A model generated the notes under the pieces. That model did no database searches and was not told where the DNA came from. It saw only the letters and a program-made list of their open reading frames with translations. Source: Adiantum capillus-veneris (Eukaryota; Streptophyta; Polypodiopsida; Polypodiales; Pteridaceae). From it: a stretch of DNA of 64,000 nucleotides. This document shows, in pieces, positions 10,065 through 22,473 of this stretch. The stretch lies in the NCBI GenBank assembly GCA_014529385.2, contig CM043959.1, positions 52,513,753 through 52,577,752 of the forward strand, in the 5' to 3' direction. Every line of letters begins with the position of its first letter. Positions within the stretch are counted from its first letter, which is position 1. The position numbers and the translations under genes were made by a program.

Positions 10065-11988
10065 GGCACTATTAGACTGCATTAAATGCAATCCTTGAAC
10101 CACCATTTATAAATTAAATGGCCCCCCAAATTTGATGACATATTCCACATGTATGTATCTAAAAATTATAGCTTACTAGTTTGAATGCAGATACATTCAC
10201 AACCTTCATATATTAAATGGCTTACTAGCCAATTTTAATGCACTACTTCAATTATAATTTTCATTATTCTTTGAGCCGTCACAATATCTTATGCAACTGT
10301 CTTATACACAAAATCCATGGGTCTTTTTGTCTACCTACCAATCTTTCGCTTTCATTAACCTTCACCACTTTCATTAACCTTCACTTAATCTTTCACTTTC
10401 ATTAACCTTCACTTAATCCACCACAGTTTTCTCGCATCTCCACCTTGAAATCTTTTGCTTGAGATAATATGTCCAACATGAAAGTGACAATAACTTGGAA
10501 GGTTGGTGGTCAGATAGTCAACCACGACATTTAGTTGAAGGGAAACTCATTGTTGCTTAGTGCTTACTATTTGCAGAGTTTGCTACCTCCATCTTGCCAT
10601 TTTCAATCACTATCTGCTCTTATTGAAAGTGACTATGGCCTAACAAAAGTCTTATTGCAACCACAATGGGATATTGAAGGTCATCAACATTTCTTAATAG
10701 ATGGATCTTTGTCGAGCTTGTTTGCGTTGCTTCATACATATATATTTATACAGGTATCTGGCAGTGAGAAAGAAAATGATAAAGAGATATCTGAAGATGT
10801 TTTAAGCATTGTGCATCTTGAAAGTAGCGGTGACAATATAGGACAGCTCAAACTTAGTCAATCATCATTTCATGGATTCAACAAAATCAAGGGGCAAAAA
10901 AGTTAAATGATCTATTAACATTATGTGGAGCTCCTTTGCAAGTTTTTGAACTTCCACAACATTATGATGGAAATTTGTGCTTTGAGTTACCTACAACTCA
11001 AGATAAAACAAAACGAATGTCAGGGATGGAACAACGCTTTGATGGTCACTTGTGGACTCGCCCATCTGTTACAACCATGGCGATAGCATGCGCAATTCCT
11101 CTAAGCCATTGTTTGGGATGCATGCAATACAATTATTCAACATGTCCTCATTATATTAAAGAACAAGAATTTAATAGTAGAGATTTTCATGGATATTTGG
11201 ACAGACCGGTGAAGAAGGACTACCTTGCAATGGAAGAGAAAACAACAATAACTTGTCATTATTGTCAGAAGGTTGTTCCTTGTGTTGCTGCTTGTCCCTG
11301 CAAAATCTATTATGTTTTGCCTAGAGATAGTACAATGTCGCGACTTGCAATACATGTTGGTAAACATGTCATAATGTTAAGGCAGGAACCTCCAAGGTTG
11401 TTATTTCAAGAGTGTGGAAACTAGTAGGTGCAATACTAAAAATTGAAAAGGGTGGCCCAAGAAAATCTCAAATGTTGGTGGTGCAACTTGTGCTCCACTC
11501 CTTGATTGGTGAGGAAGCTGAAGTTACATCCGATGGACAGTTCAATGATTTTTTGGAAGAAATGATGCCACTTGTTCAAACCAAAGAGTATGAGAAACTC
11601 AATTTTGTTCGTTAAATTTGTTAATTTTTTAACTATTATGGATTTAACTTTCTTGGGATGCATCAACGGTAGGTTTTCTTCAATTGTTTCAAAGGAGAGG
11701 AAGAGTCAAGGTGTTTTTATTGGGGATAGATATGATAGTATTTTATTGCTTCAAAAGAAGTGCATGTTTCCTTTTTCCCATGGGAATAGATTTCTTGGAC
11801 AGGGTGAAGAGGATGACAAGTGCTTCCTATTTAAAATGTCCACTAAGGGACCAAGTTTTGGGATTGATCTAGTAAATCGGATGAAAAGAACTGGAAATGG
11901 TGACTTAAGAAATGCGTGGGTGCATTTGGATTTTTACCCATAGAATAGATGAATGGGCAACAATGTCATGCTCAGTTTATGATCCAAG

Positions 11989-12078
11989 GTAATCTTTAAG
12001 TATTTAAATATCTCGTATTTTTTCTCATCATTAAATAAAAGAAGATGTGTGAAAATATTTATGTTGAATATCTTGCAG
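11989..12078 (+). other. Predicted intron 1 of the MULE relic
   Basis: A 90-bp AT-rich GT...AG segment (CCAAG|GTAATC ... TTGCAG|CATAC). Splicing joins SVYDP to IQSLQIIAICE in frame (phase 2), which is the expected continuity of the transposase core. Confidence 0.7.
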
Positions 12079-12553
12079 CATACAATCATTGCAGATAATT
12101 GCTATATGTGAAACTAAAGAGGAGGATGCAAAGACTCAAGTTATTTTTTGGGAGAACCTTAATTCAACAATGGAAAAGTACAGACATGGTGCAGCTGACT
12201 TTGCGGGTTTTATGTCTGATGAGGCTGGTGCAAATTGGAATGTTATTCAAACAGTCTTCAATGGTAGGCCAGATAATATCATGGAGGGATGTGAACGGTC
12301 ATGCCTATTTCATTGGGAGCAGAGTCTGCACAAATATGCTAAAAAGTGGATACCTCAACATCTAAGAAATCAACACATTGATATCTGTGAGGAATGGAGA
12401 GATTGTAAGACCATTGTGCTTGCATCTCAAAAGGCGCTTTCAATTCAAAAATGGTGGAGACAACATCTATCTACAGAGAGCATCACAAGAGTGAGTAGAT
12501 GGTTTAAATGGTGGGAGCAACGAATTTCACACTAGGGAGGAATTGCAACAGAT

Positions 12554-12648
12554 GTAAGTCCCTTTATGACAATTTATATTTTTAGAAAAATTTATAAACT
12601 TTGCATACATGAAATATATATATATTTTTATTTGTTTGAATTTCATAG
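12554..12648 (+). other. Predicted intron 2 of the MULE relic
   Basis: A 95-bp segment, GAT|GTAAGT ... TTCATAG|GCTGG, phase 0. It joins GGIATD to AGLSPWERAKIPNVN. Confidence 0.7.
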
Positions 12649-13950
12649 GCTGGTCTAAGTCCGTGGGAGCGGGCAAAAATTCCCAATGTTAATTTATCAA
12701 AAAGTGTGCATGCCAATTGAGAAAAATATCCTTGTATGATGCCTATGTAACAAATGTTATAAACTCGTATATTCAATGTGAAAAGTGTTTGGGATATACT
12801 ACTGGGTGTTATATAGGAACAGGTCCCACAATGGAGACCTTGCTTTCTCGAGTTGAATCTCAACAAACTCCAGCTCCAACCAACATGGCCCATCTATTAC
12901 ACTAGGGTGTTGTTGCAGGGACTCCAATGTATGTGCATCCAATTTTGCATGGAGACAAAGAAACAATACAACGTAAAAAGAGGGGTAGAATAGGAACAAG
13001 TAGCTCCCATCACCCGAAATATGTCATGGAATCTAGGCGACAACACCATCACGGTCGACCCAAAAAAATCAGGTTTGATACCCAAGGACCATGTATTTCT
13101 AACTTTTCGTTGCAAATCAGTGACAGTGATGATGATATTGGATCTCAAAAAGAAACAACCACACCTTTGTCATCTCAAAGAAACAATGTGTTTGAGAGTG
13201 ATGTGCCACGCACTCAGTGGGCCTTGAGGAGAACGTCCAAGAAAGTGTTTTGGAATAGTAGGGAGAAAAAACTATGACAATATCTGCATAGCTGCTCTAT
13301 TGGTCTTGTTGCTCCATGTATATGGTCCGAAAGAATGTTCAAGGGTAAAAAAATTGAGCAATGGTTATGGTTTTGTAATCATGATATTTTGCATACTCGA
13401 TCAATCAAAAGACAAATCAAAGATTTACCTCCTGCTCCGAATGTTTGGCCAGTAGTAGCAAGAGGGCAAATATATCCACACGGGAACTTGCAGTGCTGCA
13501 TTATAGTGGATTTATGACAGATAATTCAATGGTAAATGTGCAACCTCCGGCTGGCGACTGCGAAGAAGGTGGTGGCAGATCACGAAAAATAAAGTGGAGG
13601 CATGGAATTTCTAAAGAGGCCATGAAGAAATTGGAAGCATGTAATAGAATGATAGTTATATTTTTGGCTGAAGTGAAAAGGTCTCAAGAGCATGTAGTTT
13701 TTCGAGTTCTCACTGAAAAAAGTTATGAGATTCATATAAAAAGGAGTCCAACATGCACGTGTCCAGATTTTCAAAAGCGAGAGAAGACCAACAAATCCTT
13801 TTTGGCATGCAAACATATGTACTATGTGTAGACGAAAGTGCTCGAACTTGAACCTAAGGAGCACATGATTATTCATCAGTCAACCCTCTCACCAATGGAC
13901 ATTGCCTTTATTCTTGGACAACCAAGGAGGATTTCTCCCTCCCTTTAATT

Positions 13951-14440
13951 ATAGCTGGTTTGATATGCATCTTTCACTAAACTAGAATATTGTTCTATGA
14001 TATTAAAGTGTTTTTTTGTATTTATTTTAGTTTATTTCACTTGTGATTATTTATCTTGGAAAAACATTGTTTATGCAGCACAGTATTTCAAATTTCAAGC
14101 GAAAGACAGAAGCAACTTGCAAGCTATTTGGGAGAAAATTACTTGCCCTTTAGAGTGACCATTACATTTATGGAATTTATGCCTTTTTGTTACTCTAATT
14201 TTGGTTCTATCCTGTGGTAGTTAAGCGAATGTACCTACATCCTCAAACTTAGGTTGTTTCAAAAAGTTCAAGCTTGGGAAAAATAGTATTGTCTCTATTT
14301 GGCATGATTTTTGACTTTATCGCATGTATATATGCTGTGGATTATTTGACTCTGATGACATGCACTACAAATATATTTGACTCTAATGGCATGAGTTGTG
14401 GAATGGTGATTTTTTTAATTTACATTTTCGCGTCGTTATG

Positions 14441-14508
<68 letters not shown>

Positions 14509-17500
14509 AGTGATATACAACTCTAGAATTTTACTTTGTCTCTCGAAAGATTTTATAAGAGAAGTCACACTCTCTCTCAAGGATTTATGATCTCTTCTTC
14601 CAATGGTAACGTGCATAGATATTATCTCTCTAGAATTTATACTTTCTCTCTCCGTCAACCACACATATATGGAGTCTTATGATGATTGAAAATTACATTA
14701 AATAGATACTTTTTTCTATGACACATGTTTGGTTTAAAAAACTCTAAAGATTGTTGAAATTGTCAAAAAAACTTGAAATGAAAAACTCTCAAATGTTAAA
14801 TCCCCATCCGTCACTATGGTAACTCGTTTTAGGTGCTTTCTCTGCCATAAGCACAGTGAAGGCTGACTCAGATGAAGTGTCTGAGATTTCTCCTGCACAG
14901 TTGCTAAGGGCTCTATGTTTACTTGATTAACACTCTCTTCAGTGGATTCCCTAGTCATTGGTCTCTGGATACTCTAACACGCTATCGGTACCAAGCTCTT
15001 GATCTCAAAAACATGAACAATTCAATAATTCTCAACCTTGACCTATTACCTGGATGTGTTTAGGATCTCAGAGCTACCTTTGATATTCCAAATCCTCCTT
15101 TGAAACAATCTCCCTTCATGTACAAGGCTTAGTAAAAACTTGAACATGGAAGTAGTTAAGCCAAACCAGCAACTGATATATGTACAAATTTTGGTCACTT
15201 ACAGGGTCTCATGCACCATTTCAATGATCTTTAGACCTAGTAATTATATATAGGTCTTACTCCATAGGGTGGAGCCAAAATTGACTTAAAATATTTAATC
15301 CTATCACTTATGGATTAAAATTGTGATTTTTCTTGCCTATAGTCTTGTGAGGTTTTTTTCTCTTCCTACTGTCACAAAGACTTTGTACCCAATGAAAACA
15401 ATTGGCTTTGGCAAGAAACGCAAAGTTTTGACTCTTTTGAAGGGTTCAAGAGTCCCTTGGTCTGTTTTTGGATTGCTTTCAGAGTGGAGTTTAGCTTATT
15501 CCCATGCTCAAGAGAGTACTTCTAGATTTAGCTAAGAAAGGATGCAAGTTACCTTGGGAACTTCGTCAGGTGCAGGTTGGTCTCCTCAATCCAAGTATGT
15601 CTCAAGTGAAAAAATCATGATTTTTGTATGTCAAAATGGATTATTACACTTTTCCCAATTGTAAATTTGATGGATGCCTTGTACAACTTGAGACAAGCCC
15701 TCGATATCAATAACGTCCAAAAATATCTTTTTTAGAAGAACTTTCTACAAAAATTGTGATATTTGCATTGAGTCCTGTTTTGGCAATTTTTTGAAGTTTT
15801 TGTCAAATCCCAAGTGTTTTACCCTTATTCAAGAGTGTCTTTGCCAATTCTCACCACAATTGGGCAATTGAATTGGTTTCAAGCCTTATTTCAACACTTT
15901 TTGGCAAGAGAGATCAAGTTTTGACTTTAGACTCACTTTTTGATGTTCAATTTGTAGCAAAATTCACACAGTAGCTTGAACACATTAGTCAAAGATAGGC
16001 ATGAAGTGTCATGCAGGTTCCTATCCTCTGGCCTCACCTGCAAGAGAAAATTATGATTTTCTCTCACAGATATTCGTTTAAATGTTTTTGAGAATTTTGG
16101 TGATGGCTATGCATTCACTATTTTCCACACTTATCAAGCCCAAAAATCTACACTTCCTTAGATGCAACATCATTATTCAAGATTTCCTTACCTTTGGTAT
16201 ATGGGTCCCTTCATTGATATGCAATTCCAATGAGATGTAGAGATTGCTTGTCAATCTTACTTGATTACCCTACTTCTAAAACAGAGAAAACAACTCAAAA
16301 AAGGATTTCCAATACTTAATACACATTTCAGCTCCAACCATATCTAAAGTACTAATTCTAACTTGTCTAATAATTTTGTAGCGAGAAGCTCACCACAATC
16401 ACCTTCAAACAAAAACCAAGGAAACTTGGTCTTCCTTTTCTAATCTATATAACCTAAGAATTTTTCCTAAGGCCGCTCTGTTGGACTTAGTTGCGGCTCA
16501 CTCTAGTCTAGGTACTCGTTCCCTGGAAATGGTGTCAATGTTTGGAGATCCACACATGTCAACACCTATCACATCTCTGAAAGAGGCAGTACCAAGACAA
16601 AATGTCAATCTTGGGAATCGAATGACTCGACTAGTGCATGGAGGCATGCCAAGAGATTGTCAAGCTCTTGTCTGAACACAACACATTCACTACAACACTT
16701 GATGTGTACTCAATGCACTGAAATATTTGATCTTTTACATGATCTCTCACCAAAATACATATAAATCCTTAAACAAACCATCTTCAATTGACTCCAAACT
16801 TCCTAGGCAATATGTGAGAACTATGTTGAATAAATGGGTCATCAAATTTACAAAAATATTTCATGCAAAAATCAAATTTTTCTTCTGTTAACTTGAATGC
16901 AGACCAACTTTTCATAATTTGGATGCCTATTGAATTCTCCTAAGTGCCAAAAATCACATGCAACAGATAGATTGTTGATACAACACTAGTATAGAGATAA
17001 ATGCCACCTAGAAATTTGTAGATGAAGTTGCACATTTTTTGTGTGATGCTTGCAATGTAGATATCCACATTTAGAGCTTGCCATGGCAAACACACTGGTG
17101 CCCTCAAAAATCCAATGTGACAACCATGCGGTGTGATGTGAGCAATTCAAAGACATAACAAAAAAGAGAAGACATGATGTACAAAGAGAAACCTTATTTG
17201 TTCTATTTCATAATAATCATCGTACAAAAAACATTACAAGGTTTCCATTTATACCCTGGCTCGGGGTTTTATGGTACAAAAGCAAGAATTACCATTCTTC
17301 CCATCACAACAATTACATTCTAGGCTTCTCATTACAATCAATTTCAAATTTGGATTATGGGGAAGTCTACATCATTGGGAATTACACTTATGATTACTTG
17401 GGAGATAGAGTTAACTAGAGAATCTCTACTGGAATTACACTTATGATTACTTGGGAGATAGAATTAACTAGAGAATCTCTTCCAACAGGGGTTTGGGAAA

Positions 17501-18779
17501 TGATCGTGCAACTAAAGTGAGTTCGTGCTAGGAAAAGGGCCAAACAAAGCTATGGGTATCTATGAGTGCATCCGAGGGCAATAAAGCAGGTATGAAGGTC
17601 AAGGGCACACAGGTGGATGCAGGTGTGCATGTTTGTGGGGGTTATTTGGACCAAGGTGCTATGCTATAGGGCCTTTCAAAGGTGGCTGATCAAAGGGTTC
17701 AAAGTGTAGCAATGTAAGTGGAGGAGGTGGCTCTCAAAGTGCTCTATAGGCTAGTCTAGATGGTCTGTCAATCAGAGGTCTATAGCTCAAGTTATGGCAG
17801 TTTGAAGAAAAGGGTGAGGGTGCTTTGCAGATTCTTAGGGATTGGACAAGTGCAGTAGGATGGTTAGATCATAGGTGAGTTGATAGATCTAAAGTGCTCA
17901 ATGTATGGAGCATGTCAGTCTTTTTAGATCGGCAAATCAAAGTCCAATGGTCAAGACATGGGCAATTGAAGTTTTGTTGGGGTCAGTTATGTACCCTTTT
18001 GGTCACCTCAGTAAGTGTGCCATCATATGTTTTTTCAAGCTTTCTAAGGTTTGCAAATATTTTATGAAGCATGGGGAGCAAGCTAGAAGTGACATATTTA
18101 TCAACTGGAGCTATGAGCATAGAGATATGCCCTGCAGAAGTTGGCAGCAGGGAAAAAAGGTGACATGATGTTTTTTTTAATTTTTTTTGGCTCTCAGTTC
18201 GAGACTGTTGAGACATCTGATATCATAGGGGACGTGGTTTTCTGAAGTTGGCAACATGGACTTCCAACATAGTTTTATAGCATGATCATTTGATGGGGGA
18301 GCCATGAGATACGAGCTTTCCAAGTAGCACAAAAAGTGGGTGGTTTTAGTGAAGCTAACAAGTTTTTCTGGGGGTTTTTTTAAGGGCAATTCCCTATGGT
18401 TTCCATGTGGAAATAGCATATAACCCACACACATGGGTGCAGTCAAAGGGTATTTAGACAAAAAGAATCAGTGAAATTGGAGCATAGAATTGTCATAAAT
18501 GGAAACACACCCTATAAGGGCCCTGCTTTTGATGGATTGGGGGCTTTTTTACCAATATAGGCAAAGGGGGACATACATAATTCACAAAAACAAGAGAGAA
18601 GTTTGCAAACGGAGTGCACATTTGTCATTCCTTGAGAATCCATTGATATAGTGTAGTGATCGTGAGCCTTCAACTCGCTCGTAGTTCCACATCTTCTCCC
18701 TAGGCACCTCAGATGCTTGGACCTCCCAAAAAATCTGATTCACCCCTGTATGGCCACATTAATATAAAAATTTATGCTT
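13951..18779. other. Long AT-rich stretch with no supported gene
   Basis: Contains a (CT)31 tract (14443-14504) and a 53-bp direct tandem duplication near 17381-17486. A short minus-strand frame at 14734-14958 (MTRESTEESVNQVN...) sits just inside a decayed PBS-like TTGGTACCGATAGC near 14980-14993, so this could be the gag end of a dead LTR element. Nothing else looks coding on either strand. Confidence 0.5.
14443..14504. repeat. (CT)n microsatellite
   Basis: About 31 uninterrupted CT units. The open frames across it are artefacts. Confidence 0.95.
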
Positions 18780-18781
18780 CA

Positions 18782-20220
18782 AAAAGCCAATAACATCCTT
18801 GGCACACTCATGTGCCATGCATCAGGCTTCAATTGCTCATTTGTTAAAGCCATCTTAACAACTGCCCGTGCCCCGTCATGCTCCCCTTTGCCATGGCCCG
18901 AGGCAAATAAACTCCACAACATTTCAATGCCAATCAAAGTGTAGTACCTAGAACAATGACACATCTTCAATGTTGTGCAGAAACAAATCTCTTGAAACCA
19001 TTAATCAGAGGTGGAAGAAAACTTAGCATACCTTGACACAAAGAAGAATGGTCTAGATGAATTGAATTGAGCAGCCCATCCATCCGACCACACCCAATGC
19101 CGCTTCAAAAAGTTGAAACCTTCCTCTTGCAGCCAAGCAATGCTGCACAAATAGCATGTCATGATCTTTATCATCTGAAATTTAGAAATGTGTGTATTTT
19201 AACACCTTGTCTTCCTCGCCTCAAATGTATGTGATGTACACCAAGATAGTGACTTGTGAAGAGTACCAATGCATTGATCGGATTTCATTTTTCTCCTTAA
19301 AAGAGTAATTTTTTGCAAAGTCTATAACGTAGACCACTTTATCTCTAGGAAACCTTTGAATGCAAACTTTAAACTGTTGAGATTGCCAGCGAGCAATAAA
19401 ATTGTGACGGATGTAAGTGGTCACATGCTTTTGAAGGAAAGATGTGAAATCCTTGCATCCCATTTGCTTCATCAAAAGATCTTTTGTGCTTCTTACCTTC
19501 AGAATGGGTTGAGGCAACATCTTCAAGCAGCTTAAGTGAAATCTGGACTGCATTTTCAATTTTTTTCTTTTGGACAAAGCACATTAAAAAAATTTTGAAC
19601 TCATTTTTGGGCTTTGTAAGAGTGCCACATCATCAAAGTTGTACAAAAGAAAGCAACCCGGTAGACCCCTCTAAATATTGCTTAGAACCCCATGATATGA
19701 CCTATCATTGGAAAGTTCTTGAAAAATGGATTCTAAAGAGCCAAGGTCCGAAAAGTTTGGATGACTTCTATGAAAGTTATGCCATTTTTTTTCAATCAGC
19801 CAGGTTTTGTTACCGTTACGATAATCTAAAATCACCTTTTTCTAGATCTACATGAAGGCAATGTCCGATACATGCATGCTATATATCAATAGATAGCATT
19901 TGAAGAGTAGATTTTAAATATCCAACCTCCGACAAGTTTGGATCTTATTTGCAAAAAATTTACCGATCCCCACTTTTTGAAAGCTATGCCACATCAACAA
20001 TTCTTACAAGGCCCATTTTTGAGTCCAAACTTTTCCTAATGATTAACCTCTCCGATCCACATTCAGGACATTCTCCCTTCAAGCAAGGTAGCTTGTGAAA
20101 TGCAGACTCACTTGGTTTTGCACATAACAACATATCACTTAGTGTGTTCACGCTAGTGTATGTGTACGTTGCAGCTTGACACTTACTTGTAGCCTCTTCT
20201 GGCAAGGGTATAGCACACAT
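18782..20220 (-). pseudogene. Intron-containing relic of a conserved DFAxNY / SDG / GHGKGxHDG protein
   Basis: Minus-strand pieces in colinear order: a cysteine-rich segment with CLKGECPECG (about 20060); a core with FIARWQSQQFKVC, then VVYVIDFAKNYSF and EIRSMHWYSSQVTI (about 19420-19230); then FLKRHWVWSDGWAAQF (about 19095); then MLWSLFASGHGKGEHDGARAVVK (about 18870). I know this motif order from large uncharacterised eukaryotic proteins that behave like repeat-encoded genes. The spaced acidic residues in DFA, SDG and HDG suggest, but do not prove, a DDE-type nuclease fold. An 84-bp intron can be removed with the frame kept. An in-frame TGA (YITYI*GEEDK, about 19220) and a frameshift near 19440 show decay. 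Confidence 0.55.
18948..19031 (-). other. Predicted intron in the DFAxNY relic
   Basis: On the minus strand TCAAG|GTATGC ... TTCTAG|GTACTAC. Splicing gives FFFVSR-YYTLIGIEMLW in frame. The preceding exon (19032-19142) also has a consensus acceptor, TTTGTGCAG. Confidence 0.65.
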
Positions 20221-20619
20221 GCATCCACATCAATTGCCGTGCATTCTCGTTCTGCTTTGTCTCATGTGGTTGAATGCTTCCTTGAGGTATATCATTTGAA
20301 TATGAGCAATACAACAGCACGTGTAACGGTCCTTCAACTTACAAACAAACCAAGGTTTTAATCCCTCAAAACATCTGAGAGAGATCTTGGTGTGTGGGTA
20401 TTGCATTTGGAACCTCCTGTAAGGCTCCCCTTGTGCAAGAAAAAGTAAAACCCATCAGAGGCTTACAATGAAAATCAATGGAGCTAGGGATAAAAACAAA
20501 GGACAAAATAAAATTTAGATGGTTCAAGTGCTAGAGATATATGACGCTTATACCTATAGGAGAACTATGTCCACATGCAATTGGTAAATGCAAAGAACAT
20601 GTCACATTAATGTTTCATT
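20221..20619. other. No gene seen
   Basis: A 400-bp spacer between the DFAxNY relic and the tandem-repeat block. No domain, RNA gene or repeat boundary is recognised. Confidence 0.4.
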
Positions 20620-21740
20620 CAAAGATCTCGATGCTCCACGACTACCTTTGAGAGGTACTCTATGGCCAGAAAACCTAGAGAGCCCCTTTATTGTCCTACT
20701 TCCATGAATACCTTTGAAACGAACTTTGTACTTCTTTTTACCCCCAAAGTACCTAGAGAACCCATTTAAACTCTCATGGTACTTCCATGAGTACCTTTGA
20801 GATGGTACCCAATGACTACCTTTGAAAGGTACTCTATGACTTTTCTATCTCTAGAGTACCTAGCGACCACCTTTATTGCCATGGTACTTCCATGAGTACC
20901 TTTGAGAACATGTTAGGCAAATGGTTGATTCAATGATTATGAAACTCCATGAATACCTTTGAGAGGGTACTCTATGACTTCTATCTCTAGAGTTCCTAGA
21001 GATCCCCTTTACTATCATGTTACTTCCATGACTATATTTGAAAGGAACTCTGTACTTTTTTCTACCCCCAAAGTACCTAGAGAACCCATTTAAACTCTCA
21101 TGGTACTTCTATGATTACCTTTGAGATGGTACCCAATGACTACCTTTGAAAGGTACTCTATGACTTTTCTATGTCTAGAGTACCTAGAGAGCCCCTTTAC
21201 TGGCATGGTACTTCCATGAGTACCTTTGAGAGCATGTGAGGCAAATGGCTGATTCGGTACTCATGAAACTCCATGAATACCTTTGAGAGGGTACTCTATG
21301 ACTTCTATCTCAAGAGTACATAGAGAGCCCCTTTACTGTCATGGTACTTCCATGAGTAGCTTTGAGAACATGTAAGACTAATGGTTTATTCAAAGATCAC
21401 AAAACTCCATGACTACCTTTCAGAGGGTACTCTATGACTACCTTTGAGAGGTTAGTCTATGACTTTTCTATCTCTAGAGTACCTAGAGAACCCCTTTACT
21501 ATCATGGTACTTCCATGAGAACCTTTGAAGGAACCCTATGATCCTTTTCTACCTACAAAGTACCTAGAGAACCCATTTAGAGTCTCATGGTACTTCCATA
21601 ATTGCCTTTATGAGGTAAATTCTAAGAACTTTTCTATCTACAAAGTACATAAGGAACCTCTTCACTCTCATGGTGTTTCCATTGCTACCTTTGTTAGGTA
21701 CTCTGAAGGCTATTATCTATCTCCAAAGTACCTATAGCTT
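20620..21740. repeat. Higher-order tandem repeat, about 324-bp period
   Basis: Built from diverged subunits around the phrases CTTCCATGAGTACCTTTGAG and AGTACCTAGAGA. The anchor CCCATTT recurs at 20761, 21085 and 21572, spacings of 324 and 487, that is two and three times about 162. Subunits of about 80 bp alternate with insert-like pieces of about 25 and 57 bp. Related phrases (AAAGTACCTATAGC) continue to the edge of the copia element and reappear after it at 27119. Confidence 0.75.
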
Positions 21741-21910
21741 TAGGATTGGTGCCATAAGATTCTTGAGTACTTATCACTAAGGTATTTTTAGGGGTAATTG
21801 AGTTTGTTTTTTCTCATACTATCTGCTACCTAGCAAAAAAGTACTTTCAATTCTTCCAAGCACCTCACAACTACGTAAGAGTATACATTGGTGGTTTTTG
21901 AGTGCATGTA

Positions 21911-21915
21911 TATAG
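21911..21915. repeat. Target-site duplication TATAG, left copy
   Basis: Directly precedes the LTR at 21916. Identical to 27114-27118. Confidence 0.88.
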
Positions 21916-22236
21916 TGTTGAGATGTGGAGCTCTACATCTTGAGCTGGCATCCACTACGGGTCTTGGCCGCTTATGGCATTTACTCACTGGCGCGTTAGG
22001 CGACCGACACGAAGGATCTCTGCCAGTGATTCTACAGCTAGACTACACTTATAGTGCCAGCCTAGTACGCTTCTAGCGAGTTCACACTTAGTGACCGCAT
22101 GTACATATGTGCTACTTTTCAGTTTTAGCACTAAGTCATTTTGTACTCTCTTTTCTATGTGAAGAAGAAGAAGCTTTCCATCTCTGTGTGGTGTGTGCTT
22201 GTCTTGTGTAGCTCTCTTGCATCCTCATTCTTTACA
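21916..22236 (+). repeat. Copia element B, 5' LTR
   Basis: 321 bp, from TGTTGAGATGTGGAGCTC to CATTCTTTACA. Confidence 0.92.
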
Positions 22237-22248
22237 TGGTATCAGAGC
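22237..22248 (+). other. Primer-binding site, tRNA-iMet, copia element B
   Basis: TGGTATCAGAGC directly follows the LTR with no spacer. Confidence 0.93.
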
Positions 22249-22473
22249 CTGGTGCAGGCAAGAGAGGCTAAGAGAGCAAGAGCATCACAATCCCTTCTGA
22301 ACAGGTCTCCAAAGTGAAGTACACAGAGATTTACTGTACAAGTATAGTGGTTGTATGTACGCTTGATTGTGGACACTCGTTGAGTGTAGAAAGCGTTACA
22401 GGTACCACAATAGCAGGTTCAACAGATTTGCAAGTTTTTGCAGATTGCAGCTATTTTGTCTTAGTGCTTCAAG

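Larger units (their letters stand above)
10469..13950 (+). pseudogene. MULE/FAR1-like transposase gene relic with SWIM finger
   Basis: A plus-strand decayed gene. It starts MSNMKVTITWK at 10469 and has a stop 22 codons in. A cysteine/histidine region at about 11254-11370 has CHYC and CPCKIYYVLPRDSTMSR motifs, resembling the zinc-containing N-terminal part of plant MULE transposases. The core at 12079-12535 (IIAICETK, VIFWENLN, GFMSDEAGANW, SCLFHWEQSLHKYAKKWIP) is the MULE transposase domain region. A SWIM zinc finger lies at about 13751-13828, with CTCPDF and ACKHMYYV giving CxC...CxH. Two GT-AG introns keep the frame. Frameshifts near 11600, 11930, 12715 and 13450 and stops at 10532, 12536, 12903 and 13275 show it is dead. 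I found no terminal inverted repeats, so it could be a dead domesticated FAR1-like gene rather than a mobile copy. Confidence 0.75.

Noticed and set aside
8772-10075. Open frames rich in CVCV, HTHT or YIYI
   Set aside because: Translation of CA/TA repeats.
16481-16675. 64-codon open frame (DLVAAHSSLGTRSLEM...)
   Set aside because: Isolated, no similarity recognised, no splice or promoter context.
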